From positions 52,532,727-52,596,726 of the forward strand of contig OZ022259.1 in NCBI GenBank assembly GCA_963978905.1: a stretch of DNA of 64,000 bases, in the 5' to 3' direction. The stretch is from Trichostrongylus colubriformis (lineage: Eukaryota; Nematoda; Chromadorea; Rhabditida; Trichostrongylidae). The position numbers were made by a program, and so were the translations under genes. The notes under the pieces were generated by a model. That model did no database searches, was not told the origin of the DNA, and worked only from the letters and a program-made list of their open reading frames with translations. Within the stretch, counting starts at the first letter, position 1; each line of letters starts with the position of its first letter. Positions 17,501-28,019 of this stretch are shown piece by piece.

Positions 17501-20500
17501 TAGCGCCGTACGCTGAGCTTGGTGGAGTGCCTTCCCCGCTACATTGGCACCGAGCGGGTAACCCGTTTCCCTCAACTAGGACTCAAGTAAAAATTTACAC
17601 TCGACTGTACAAATTTATGATAGTAGGATGTTATGAGATGAGAGCTGCGAGCGCGAAGGTGAGTGGCCGCTCGCAACTACATTAGCACAGTAAATTCTTC
17701 CGTTTTTCGTTTAGTTCGTTTGCGAATACGTGATAGGAGTGCTTTTTAGATCCTCAGTCATTTGTAATACGTAGAGCGGTGCCAGTTGTTGTTATACCGC
17801 CGGAGCCGAACACAGGAAAGTACAATGCATTCTTCTCCCTATCTCCCTCAATACAGGGTGGCTCCTAATTATTTGCGCATAGTTTAGCGTAGTCTATTAC
17901 TAATAACTTCAACAAAAAACAACGGTTATACAATCTGATACAACTTCTATGTACAGCAAAGCCTAATAATCATTCACTCGAGAAGATGTTCGAAATGAGC
18001 TCTTTTTGCAGCAATACGAGCTTTCAGTCTCTTCTCCACTCTCACCGTGCAACATCGCTGTGGGCCGCAGGAAGGTGAAGGTGACGTCGAAATCGTCTTA
18101 CTATAAATAATCAGCCCTTCATCAAAATGAGATGTGCAAGTATCCATGATATTGCCAAAAGTGTAGCGAATCAAATGGTGCTTATTTTGTGAGAAAAGAT
18201 GCAGTCTGAGCCGAGTTATGATCTCTCGAATTTGAAATAGCGAAAACCGGCCGAAACGCTCCTGACAGCCTCATAAAATCTTGTTCTTTGGGAAGATGGC
18301 ACTCAAAGGCTCCCCTGTGTTGTTGAGAACTTTGTCGGTGGTCAATGCATGCTCCAACAGGACTGGGCACCTGCTCATTCTGCGAGATCCACACTGGCAT
18401 TCTGCGAGTGTCACTTCCCTGGCTACTGGACAGAGGACTTCTGACCCCTACTCGCCTGATCTGAATCCGATGGATTTCGCTGTGTGGGGCTACTTGCAAC
18501 AGAAGGTCTCCTCGAAAGGGCACCAAAGTTTGAACGCTCTTAAAGCTTCACTTCAGAAGGCGTGCGACGATATCGACGTCACCTTCCTGCGGCCCACAGT
18601 GATGTCGGTGGAGAAGAGACTGAAGGCTTGTATTGCCGCAAAAGGAGCTCATTTCGACATCTTCTCGAGTGAATGATTGTTAGGCCGCTTTCATACTTTG
18701 CGCACCGACGCCGTCACGCGCGTGACGACGTCGGTGCCCAAAGTATGAAAGCGGCCTTAGGCATTGTTCTACACAGAAGTTGTTTCAGATTGTATAACCG
18801 TTGTTTTTTGTTGAAGTTATTAGTAATAATCTACGCGCAAATAATTAGGAGTCACCCTGTAACACCTGCACTATACATCATGATAGCCTACACATATACG
18901 TATACATACATTATATCCCATTTACACTCGGAATATTGAAAAAACGTATTCTGTATAGGCGGAAGGGTTACTGTAATGGTGTGCCGTACGCAATTACGAC
19001 CTGGCTACGACTTGGCTTTATACGTAATACCTGACAAGGGAAGGTCATCAGGTCAGTCCGGCCTTTTGCGATGGGATGTATACCACTGTACTCGTCTTGG
19101 GACGAGAAACTCAAATCTGCCTTCCAAATTTGCGAAACGATTCTGTGAGCTAAGTTATGAAGGGTAGTCTCCCGACATGGTCGACTCTCTCTCTCTCGCA
19201 TGTTCGCATGAGTGGACGTGGAATGCTAGCACAGCAAGGTGAGTTGTGGTGTACTGGATACGATGGTTGTTTCACAGGAGATGGGTCGCAGGTTCGGATC
19301 CTTTGTCGACTGCTCTTTTGCTTTTTCTCCCTTCAGCTCATATGAACCCAGAAAGTGCGTATTAGTAAGTATTTGAAAGGTTCACCTCTTCATTCAACAT
19401 CAAGAGGGGACAAAATTTCACGTTTCCTGATTTATGCATTTTTTCAAGACTTTCATTTATAGAGGGCATATGGTGAATAGGCGATACAAGAATATTTGAA
19501 AACCAGTAATTTACGAACACATGTGGTATTCCTGCACAAAGTGGGCGAAACAGTACAATCTCTCACAGTGTGCAGAACGAATAAAGAAAAAATTTCCACA
19601 CACACAGCAGTCGGAGCCCTCAACCACTTCAGATGGGAAACAATATTGAAGAGGTGTTTCATACTTCATACCACATACTTATCTGTACAACTGTACGCTC
19701 TGTTCAAGTCTACAGGATATAACGTACCACATGCCCTCTATAAATGAAAGTCTTGAAAATGCATAAATCAGGAAACGTGAATTTTTGTCCCCTCTTGATG
19801 TTGAATGAAGAGGTAAACCTTTCAAATACTTACTAATACGCACTTTGTGGGTTCATATGAGCTGAAGGGAGAAAAAGCAAAAGAGCAGTCGCACAAAGGA
19901 TCCGAACCTGCGACCCATCTCCTGTGAAACAACCATCGTATCCAGTACACTACAACTCACCTTGCTGTGCTAGCATTCCACGTCCACTCATGCGAACATG
20001 CGAGAGAGAGAGAGTCGACCATGTCGGGAGACTACCTTTCATAACTTTGCTCACAGAATCGTTTCGCAAATTTGGAAGGCAGATTTGAGTTTCTCGTCCC
20101 AAGACGAGTACAGTGGTATACATCCCATCGCAAAAGGCCGGACTGACCTGATGACCCTCCCTTGTGAGTTCCGTCCGCCTCGCTCCTTTGCTCTACACCC
20201 CTTTCCTAGTTTTAGCAACGGCTAATAGCTCCCTTTTCTCTACGGTCTCTAGACCATCTCAAAACTGAATTGCGATGTTTTCTAATATGTACCATCAGTG
20301 ATTGCACGCTTCACTCATCAGTATGGAAGGGCGCTATTTACTCTGAGTATGTTCAACATAGCTTGAACATCGCTCTTCTCTAGCGATTTTTCTTCTTGTC
20401 TGCAGGGCGTGCTAGAACGGCATATATACCAGTTGGCTTACGCACACTACTGTGCGTGAAACACCAAGGGCGCCAAAGGGTTGATCGAACCTGCTTTTTT

Positions 20501-23500
20501 TTCCTTGAGGACAGGGTATTTCAGTGCACGCTCTGCTTACGGGAGCGGGGCATGGCGTGGTTCATGTGTGCACCTTACTTCCTGTCCCATGCCTGTCCCC
20601 AAAATTTACTTCATTCCACGGGTCGTTTTTCATATAACGGTCAAGCTCCGCCCACTACAAATGCTCCGCCCACTGTGTCTAGGCCTCTTTCATGACTTTC
20701 ATAAACTCATCCTTGACTTTAATCCATCTTTCCCCACGTTTGGGTCACATTGAAACCCAATTAACAACTTCCGGTCCGATAAGGGAACATTCCAGAGCAC
20801 GCCTCCCCCATCATGGATATATGTAGTATATATACGATGCATGTATATATTCACTCACGGCTGATCTCAGTCAGTCCTTTCCTTCCTCACCTTTGGACCA
20901 TTTTCGAACCAAGCAAACAATTTGATCCAAGGACAGAACGTTTCATGCACGCTCCGCCCAACGTGGGCGAAGCTTACCATGGTTCATGTGTGCCCCTTAC
21001 TTCTTGTCCCATGCCTTATCCCCCAAACTTGTCCCATCTCCACAGGTTGTTTTTCATGTAATGCCTAATTTCGTGACAGACGGACGGTATATCTTTCATT
21101 AATTTTCTACCGAAGTAGTTTACCCTTGCAGCAGATTGTCCTGTCAGTATCTCATGAACTCTTTCTCACAGAGGAAGTGGAAATAAGGGACATGGAAGGC
21201 TCGACGCTCGATGCTCTGATCGATTTTTGCTACTCTGGTAGGATAACTATTAGTCTTATCAATGTGCTAAACATTCTGCCAGCATGTTGTTTGCTACAGC
21301 TAAACGAAGTCCAGGTGAGATTATCGATACCGCAGCTTGAAAATTGCTAGCAGTGGCACAGAAAGATTCAGACTCATGCTTTAGGAATATTGCTGTGAGT
21401 TTCTAAAAAAAGAGTTGCATCCACTGAATTGCTTGGGAATTCGTGCGTTCGCTGACACCTATGCATGTCGAGAGCTCCTTCGCTACTCTTATCAGTATAT
21501 CTTGGACCATTTCCAAGTGAACACTCGGTTCTTTTTGATTGAAGGGGAACAGTAACTTTTTTCTTCTTTCAGGAGGTTGCGGACACTGAAGAATTCCCTT
21601 TGCTTCCTGCTGAACAAGTGATAGAACTGATTTCAAGTGACGAACTTCGTGTAGTATCTGAAGAGAAGGTGTGAGAGCATCTTTTTCCTCAATGAATAAG
21701 ATCCAGTTATGCTTTTCGTTAAATGGCATTGGTTTCTAAATGCAGATCTCTGCACTGTCTTCATAGTCCGTCGACGTTGAAACTAAATATGTAGACCCAC
21801 TGAACCATGGTTCACTTACGTAATTCAAGCGAATTATTCGTATTACCTGGACGAGGTTCACTTTGATCTTTGATTCAGAACCCTGTGCATGCTGTCAGTA
21901 CTACTTGTCACTATACCACCTGCACCCCGTACATCATCACTGCCTTGTGGCGATGCAGATCACATAGTTTCCCTAACAACCGCCGAGATTTCCTGTTTCT
22001 GTATGTACTGCGCATCTTTTGAACGCTGAGAAGCCGCACTTGAAATGGCGAAGTATCGGCATAAACCATCAAAAAATGTTCTTTTCAGGTTTTTGAAGCT
22101 GTCATTCAATGGGTCAAGTTTGATATGACAGCTCGGAAACGATTTCTTCCTCAGGTAAGGGCTGTGTTCCTAATTACTGGAGACAGCATTCTATGACGTT
22201 ATGGGTTTGCAGTTATTGGAGCAGGTACGGCTGCCGCTTTGTTACCCAAAATTTCTTGTCGACACAGTGAGTGAAGATGCTTTGGTAATGGAAGACACCA
22301 TCTGCCGACGTCTTCTCGAGGAAGCAAAGGTATGTGCTATTTTTAGCTTACCCCCTGTACTTTAATTCTCTGCCACTTCAGAACTACCAACTTCTACTCT
22401 CCACACCTGTACGATCAGATATGCGGGGACCGCGCACTCGCCCTCGGAACCCAATCAAATACAGTGAAGTTCTCTATGTTGGTAAGGATAGGTGCCGCTT
22501 TCCTTCCTTTCGGTCATGATGCGTTTCGGAGCTACCACCGATACATGAGGAATGTCGAGGGTCAGTAGAAGAGCTGGCAAAAGTAACTGTGGTGTTACAC
22601 AGACCATTTGTAAGCACCAGGAGGAGCCATGCCTGAGAGGGATGGTACAGTGGTTTCGTAGCGCATTCCATACAGTGTGTGTAGTGAAGAATTCCTGGAT
22701 ATACCAATCATATCGAGATTTCTCGTGGGGTAATTTTCATTCCATTTCCGACTTGTATAACTTCAGTGGGAGGATCGTGCATCAGTGGGGATCTCGATTC
22801 CATAGAGCGTCTTGATCTTGGGGAGCCAAATCCTTCATGGCAGCCCGTTGCTTCCATGACTAAAAAAAGGTAAGTAATTTTCCAATTAGGTATTTTTTCT
22901 CTTCTCACATCAGCTCTTTTGACAGAGGTAGACTTGGTGTTGCTGTTCTCGACAACTTGCTCTACACTGTCGGCGGCAGAGATGGTGGAGAGATCCTTAG
23001 CAGCATTGAGAGGTACTTCATCCATTTTTGCAACTTTCGGAGAATGAAATCTGAGGGATCGGTAGATCCTAATCGGTTTCATAGCTCATGCGATTTAGCA
23101 TAATAAGCCGTTAACGCAAGATATTAGTTCGTACTTTAATGTGTCTTTGAAATTTCGCAAGAACCTCTTTTCGACCTTTGAAGGCGCGTCGAGTCTGTTT
23201 CACGTCGACTGTACCCACTTTTGTAGATAGCTTTGTAAACGTTGGAAAGACTTTCAGTGTACCTCCATTATGAACAATATCGGTTCTATCGCTTATTTTT
23301 GAACATTTGCTGTGATTGGTTCTTGTCGTGTACCCATTTCCCACTACAGTTGCGTAAACATTGTATAGTCTTCGTGGAGCCGTATGAATAAAGGATAAAG
23401 CTCGCTTGTTTTCTTTCCGAACTAAGTGTTCAGATGTGATCCCACCACCAACCAATGGTCAAACAACCTTGCCCCAATGCTCACGCGTCGGGAAGATTTT

Positions 23501-24522
23501 GGTTTGGTTACGTTTGATGGAATTCTTTGTGCAGTAGGTGGATATGATGGTTCGACCTGCCTAGACTCGGTCGAATGGTGAGGGACATCCCGACGATTCT
23601 CTTCATATAGTACTCTCACTATTGCAGTTATGACGCTCGACGAAACCAGTGGATCAGTGTGGCACCTATGGGTTCATGTCGAAAGAAACATGCTGTAGCG
23701 GTGCTCAATGGTTGTTTATACGCCGTCGGAGGAGATGATGGAAATGCATTCTTAAATGTTGTGGAGAGGTGAATCGATGCGCATGTAATGTGACTATCAC
23801 GAACTTCTTTCTCTTTCACATGTTGCGGTAAAATTCAAGAAGAATGTGGATTTTCTCAAGGAGTGTAGGATGCAAAAGAAGACCTGAAGTACTACGTACG
23901 ATAACTTCTCGTGGAGCGATTATTGCCAGCCGCGGTGAATGCGCATGCAAGTACGAATGGTTGGAGTTACGTTCCTAGTTCAGACTGGACCCACGAGTGG
24001 GTAAATGGCAAGTGGTTCGTTCGATGTCCACCCCTCGATACTCTCCGGGAACTGCAGTGTTAGATGGCAACTTATACGCAGCAGGAGGATTTGATGGTTC
24101 ACTTGAGTTGAATTCAGTGGAAAAGTACGACCCCCTCACCAATGAATGGTCGGCAGTGGCGGCCATGAACTGCAAGAGATATGCTGTAAGCCTGCGCACA
24201 TATTTTTTCATCAATTTGTTCGTATAATGTGAGTGAAAGTAATTTGTTGGTAGGTAAGATTGGCCGTTGTGAACGAAAGAATGTACGCCATAGGTGGACA
24301 TGACGGCAAACATTGCCATAATACCGTTGAAGTTTTCGTTCCTGAAGCAAACCAGTGGGATCTTCATAGTAGCATGAATGACCGGTCAGTTTTCGTTGGC
24401 GTTCAGCATTTCCGCAATTTCTTCTGCTTCAGCATCAACCTTAGGGTAAACCATGTCTCACGAACAGTGTCGACATTTCCAGGAGGTACGCAGCAGGTGT
24501 GGGTGTTATCTGGATTCCGTGA
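11585..24522 (+). CDS. kel-20: KLHL20-like BTB-BACK-Kelch protein, copy 2 (complete, 586 aa)
   Basis: Predicted Cullin-3 ubiquitin-ligase adaptor. Exons: 11585-11662, 14628-14714, 14769-14862, 21172-21314, 21385-21516, 21573-21668, 22089-22154, 22213-22329, 22382-22481, 22767-22869, 22926-23012, 23434-23577, 23628-23768, 23984-24185, 24254-24384, 24483-24522. They sum to 1761 nt, all phases agree, and human KLHL20 is of similar size. The BTB domain (about residues 27-135) shows [20 protein letters not shown] and a typical [13 protein letters not shown] follows ([30 protein letters not shown]). A linker with [10 protein letters not shown] precedes six Kelch blades ([55 protein letters not shown]). 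The short C-terminus ends in GVGVIWIP. The first exon (MLDNLKAFF...) is inferred from its start codon, consensus gtaaac donor and matching phase; the other exons are secure. The second blade repeat has RCDPTTNQW in place of RYDP. An AATAAA occurs near 24784. Confidence 0.88.
12498..12711. mobile_element. MITE with GGTGCTATCGCAATGAGG ends
   Basis: Inverted ends GGTGCTATCGCAATGAGGGG / CCCCCATTGCAATAGCACC, with a GGCTTAGGCAAAAATA motif inside. A relative at about 29676-29857 shares the same interior and right end. Lies in intron 1 of Kelch copy 2. Confidence 0.75.
13674..13927. mobile_element. Palindromic MITE with poly-G/poly-C arms
   Basis: GGGTCAATTCAAGTC followed by a long G-run faces a long C-run followed by GACTTGAATTGACCC. 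Inner arms carry CCTCCCTAGGCTTAGGC and its complement. A second copy lies at 58558-58766. The homopolymers may be mis-sized in the assembly. Confidence 0.85.
13936..14008. repeat. Imperfect hairpin
   Basis: CACTTGGAGTGAATT...CACTCGACGT is followed by its near-complement ACGTCGAGTG...AATTCACTTCAAGTG around a CTTGGCATCATGCCAGT loop. Similar half-sites occur near 7060. Intron 1 of Kelch copy 2 is otherwise featureless here. Confidence 0.75.
14863..17850. other. Intron 3 of Kelch copy 2, left part
   Basis: No gene recognised. It contains an isolated Helitron-like 3' end (hairpin CGCGC-AGTAGA-GCGCG, then ...CCAACTGG at 15538-15541 and T), and a degenerate one near 15001-15028. Bases 15542-15620 recur inverted at 18958-19029. 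Poly-C runs lie at 15701-15712, 15735-15744 and 17107-17122. A GCGCCATGCATGAG motif occurs at 16669 and 16971. Confidence 0.55.
17854..18859 (+). mobile_element. Tc1/mariner fold-back element with transposase remnant
   Basis: Ends CAGGGTG(G/A)CTCCTAATTA are inverted, with TA on both outer sides (17852-17853, 18860-18861). The + strand carries the C-terminal part of a transposase: [15 protein letters not shown] (second catalytic Asp), then after a small frame slip [17 protein letters not shown] (third Asp), ending FDIFSSE-stop near 18676. The last ~100 coding bases (18577-18676) are also present inverted at 17975-18088, so the arms are much longer than normal TIRs. A 74-bp GGCCGC MITE (18683-18756) sits in the right arm. 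Not active. Confidence 0.85.
19034..20164. repeat. Large inverted repeat (fold-back element) with tRNA-like arms
   Basis: Left arm (about 19034-19480) and right arm (about 19725-20164) are near-perfect complements for over 430 bp, separated by ~240 bp. Each arm carries a pol III-like segment with a B-box-like GCAGGTTCGGATCC and an A-box-like TGGTGTACTGG about 45 bp before it (left: 19246-19299 +; right: the complement). No protein coding recognised. Confidence 0.85.
20429..21088 (-). mobile_element. Helitron-like element, minus orientation, 5' end lost
   Basis: On the minus strand the 3' end is a perfect 6-bp hairpin (ACGCAC-AGTAGT-GTGCGT) followed by AAGCCAACTGG and T. The body (GTTCATGTGTGC...CTTACTTC; AGGTTGTTTTTCATGTAATG) matches 10469-11231. 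The other end stops inside the GACAGACGG microsatellite, so the TATATAGTAGGGA terminus is missing. It lies just upstream of exon 4 of Kelch copy 2. Confidence 0.65.
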
Positions 24523-25030
24523 CAGTTTCAGCGGGATCAAACAAGTAGCTTCAATATTTTTTTACGCCACTATTTCTCTTTGATATTGGACACAACTCGC
24601 CACGTATATTCTTTGCCAGTAATCATTGAAGGGATCTTCTTTGCATGGTTCTACATCATATGTACATAAATGATAACTGTTTTTTTATGTAATTCAAAAG
24701 AACTGATTTTATGGGGAATTTTGATGCGATGTTTCAAATGATGGTATTCTGAAGTGTGTAACAACCCATTATCCATTCCTGTAAATAAACCAAAAGTTTG
24801 AGGTGTCTGTTTGTTTGTTTTTCTGTGTCACATGATTCGAAACTACTTGAACCGCAACCTGGAGAGGTCGCGAAAGGGTAGGGGCAGGTCAAAACGTACG
24901 TGACACTTGGGCCGCCTTCAGACTTTGCGATTTTGCGGTGTCGTACTTTCGCACGGGATACTACGACCTTGAGATTGTGCAGTCTGCAACTTCGCGTGCC
25001 GCAAAAGCGCAAAGTCGGACGGTATCCTTA

Positions 25031-25573
25031 AAGACAGCATTAGGGGTAATGCGGTAATGGAGAAATCCCTACAAGAAGTCACTCACATGGTAGTACTGGG
25101 CCTAAGAAGGCTATCTGTAGCGAAATCCCGATGAAAAAGCTCCCCTCCGAGCTATAGAAACGCCGCAACCGCTTGTCTGTTCCGCCTCTTTGATTTGTCG
25201 GCCTCGCCTCCCGATGACGTAATTCCCGATTGACTGGGGTGGGAGCGGCCAAGGAGATGCGGCAGGATCGAAGGTTTTGCAGCGCGCTTTAGCAGTTTTA
25301 GCTTGAAGCTCACTCCAGAAAGTAGATGCTGCGTTTTTCCAAACATTCCCTTGTGTTTACTTGGCAACAGGCCAATGGAAAACTAGATCAGACTACCCGC
25401 CTCTTGACGGAAAGGTCGTCCGCACCTAGAACCAACGGTGGGAAGAGGGTCCTATTTCTCGGGTTTTTGGCCATTTCCATCCGTTTTTTCTCCACTGTCC
25501 TGTTATTAGACATCTCCTCTTTCATATGCACTACTTCTTTTACTTTTCCTCCGACTTTCCCCTAATACTGCCT
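25031..25573 (-). mobile_element. MITE family F (~540 bp)
   Basis: Ends read AGCATTAGGGG and CCCCTAATACTGCC (inverted). The interior (TCCAAACATTCCCTTGTGTT; GGTGGGAAGAGGGTCCTATT) is the reverse complement of 55585-56100 in a tyrosinase intron. Confidence 0.75.
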
Positions 25574-26144
25574 TGAAAGGCATCGGAAGGGCAGGGAGGA
25601 GGGAGAAAAGGGAAACGAGAAGAAGTATTCGTTTTAAAACAAGTATTCGAAGTCAGAAGGGATAATCGGTAGCGAAACTTGGGTTAAAAAGCTCGACGTT
25701 GTGGTATTTATTCGCATCTCATGCGCATTTGGGATGATTGCGAAGTGTATCTACTATATCTCAATCTAATTACCGCTTCCTATTAACAAGTAGCTCTTAT
25801 TCTGGCACTGGCACGGCACCACATTGTAACAGTGGTTTCAAACAAATAATGACTGCGCTCATTACGTTTCGAGTTGCTCGCTGTAGCAGGTCGCCCTTGT
25901 TGTTTCGCATAGTTCATTTCATAAATTCATGATGATATGAAGGAAGTGAAAAACAAACAGCAAGAAACAAGTGAAGTAATGAATGGGAAAATAAGCGAAA
26001 GACTAAAACGGTGTGCATGGTGAAAAAAAAATTCATTGAATTTACACTAGCCGTCTTGGTAAGCCGTTTTGTGTGCGATGGCGGCTACTAAACGAACAGC
26101 CAGCATTCCCTGTATATAGATCAAAATTCGGCGGTGTCTTTAAG

Positions 26145-26624
26145 GCTGCGTTCATACCCAACTGAATGAGATTTTTGGCGCATCGGCGCATCCGCGATTT
26201 GGGATTTTTGGTAGCCACGTCACTCTAGCAACCGCTGTCGTTGAACGCGCGCGTGTTGATTCTTTTTCTCCTCTTTCCATTTCTTGATTTTTCATATCTT
26301 ATCCAAAGTCGATATCTGTTATGGCAAATCCCCAAAATCGCGGATGCGCCAATACTCCATTTTTCGATCAATACGTATCCCATCCTTTACACAAATGCAC
26401 CGATTCTTTCAAATCGCGGATGCGCTGATCCGCCAATTCTCTCAAATCGCGGATGCCTAGTACTCTCATTTTCCTGATCGATACGTATCTTATGCGTGAC
26501 GCGAATGCGCCAATTCTCCCAAATCGCGGATGCGCAAATGCGCTCATTTTCCCGATCGATACGTATATTTAACTTTACGCCGACGTGCGCGCCAAAACTC
26601 TCATTCAGTTGGGTGCGAACGCAG
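26145..26624. mobile_element. TIR element with internal short repeats
   Basis: GCTGCGTTCATACCCAACTG and CAGTTGGGTGCGAACGCAG are inverted ends. The interior repeats AAATCGCGGATGCGC and a CGATACGTAT motif four to five times. A related AATCGCG hairpin is in eIF4A at 43084-43127. Confidence 0.8.
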
Positions 26625-27559
26625 TCTGAGAACTGAGCATGGCTCCGTCCAAAGTAATTACATACAATTGCCAGCTGCATTTGAAGAGTTCACGTGGAGA
26701 ATATTCTACTCAACTGTTTGTTTTGATGCAGAAACGAAAGACAGCTCATCGGACGAACCTTGGTTCTATCAGCATCCATTCCTCACCAATTAGGTTGCTA
26801 GACCAGTCTGAACCAGGGCACTCCCAGGTGTCGAGCAGAATAGCCGCTTCAATACGACGCCCCTCTACGGGTACCAGATACCATCTCGGTGCTAAGGTAG
26901 TTGGGGGGGGGGCCACTGCAGTAGTGTCTCTGCGTCTCTAACGCATGGCTGGAGCGCAGAGAAGCCATAGCGCTTGCCAAATCGGGTTCGAATTCTGCTG
27001 AGAGACGATTCTGTAAAGTAAATTCGTGCTTGTTTATTCATCCTATGTTAGCCTAAGCCTTGGGGAAGGAGATTCCCTTCCCCTAGGCTAGGCGAATACG
27101 CGTAATTGGTTGTTTGGTTTAGTTGTAGCTAATTTTTTGTAATATTTTAATGGAAGAATAATTCAATCGTTTTCTCAGTAAGTTAGCTGTATCTAGGCAT
27201 AAAATAACCTTGCGAGTGCCTATGAGCAGAAACTGGACGCGACTCTTGCCTTTTCAAGTGGCCCCCCCCCCAACTACCTTAGCACCACCATCTCTGCTCT
27301 TTTTTACCCACTGCAATACCAGTAACTGTTGCCGGATTTTATAGTTGCAATGTGACCTGAAGCTAGGTAAGACCTGATGCAAAAAGATAATTTTCACATT
27401 TCCTTATAGGAGTTCGCTGCGAAACACCTTTCGCTTCTCATGCTTATTGAAAGTTCAGAATCCAGTGCTTATCGCGGACCTCTGCAGGGACGACCCCTCC
27501 CCCCCCTCCCCTGAGGAATCCTCGATTCCCGGTGTACCCTGGTCTGAACTGTTCTGCTA

Positions 27560-27674
27560 CAGTCCATTTCGGAGTAATTCGTAGGGGGTGGCTTACGGAC
27601 TTGGGTGAGACTGTATGAAACTCTCTCACTCCGCCACTCAGACCACGCCCTATCGAGCGCTCCGAAATGGACTG
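27560..27674. repeat. Inverted-repeat element, CAGTCCATTTCGGAG ends
   Basis: CAGTCCATTTCGGAG and CTCCGAAATGGACTG face each other with a GTGGC...GCCAC centre. A relative lies at about 36618-36738 (TCCATTTCGGAG / CTCCAAAATGGA). Both lie in the hsp-16 region. Confidence 0.75.
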
Positions 27675-27926
27675 TATGTGGGTTCCTCATCAGAAAAAGA
27701 TTCGAATTAGGTACTGTTTCAATAAAACTTGTATTATAATGACCCACTGACGTGAACAAATGAACACTGAAACGAACAGACCACGATAAGAACCTTCTAG
27801 TAAACATTTGCAACGAAATGCATAACAACTGCGCCATGTGGATCGCGTCGCGGAAGATTCGCGACGGTGGGCGTGATGGCTGGCGACGAGAGAGCGCGCC
27901 TGCGGCGGAGACCCAGATGCCGCACT

Positions 27927-27944
27927 TTCGCGAATGTTCGCGAA
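27927..27944 (+). promoter_or_regulatory. Heat-shock element, hsp-16-A1
   Basis: TTCGCGAATGTTCGCGAA contains four perfectly spaced nGAAn modules in alternating orientation (TTC-nn-GAA-nn-TTC-nn-GAA), the HSF-1 binding pattern. A further GAA-nn-TTC pair is at 27853-27860. TATTTAAG follows at 27961 and the start codon at 28020. Confidence 0.9.
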
Positions 27945-28019
27945 CGCACGCTGTGGAGGGTATTTAAGCGACATCAGCTGTGCACGAGTCATCGTTCTGA
28001 GTTGAGCTCTTTGATCAAA

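Larger units (their letters stand above)
24523..27840. other. Intergenic, repeat-rich
   Basis: No gene recognised. In order: the 3' flank of Kelch copy 2 (similar to 6355-6670); a GGCCG MITE (24910-25029); a ~540-bp element (25031-25573); a diverged MITE-A relative (about 25575-26140); a TIR element with internal repeats (26145-26624); and an interval (26890-27287) bounded by CTAAGGTAGTTGGGGGG and its complement. That interval holds a tRNA-like segment at about 26930-27005 (CGTCTCT pairing with AGAGACG; B-box GGGTTCGAATTC). Confidence 0.6.
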
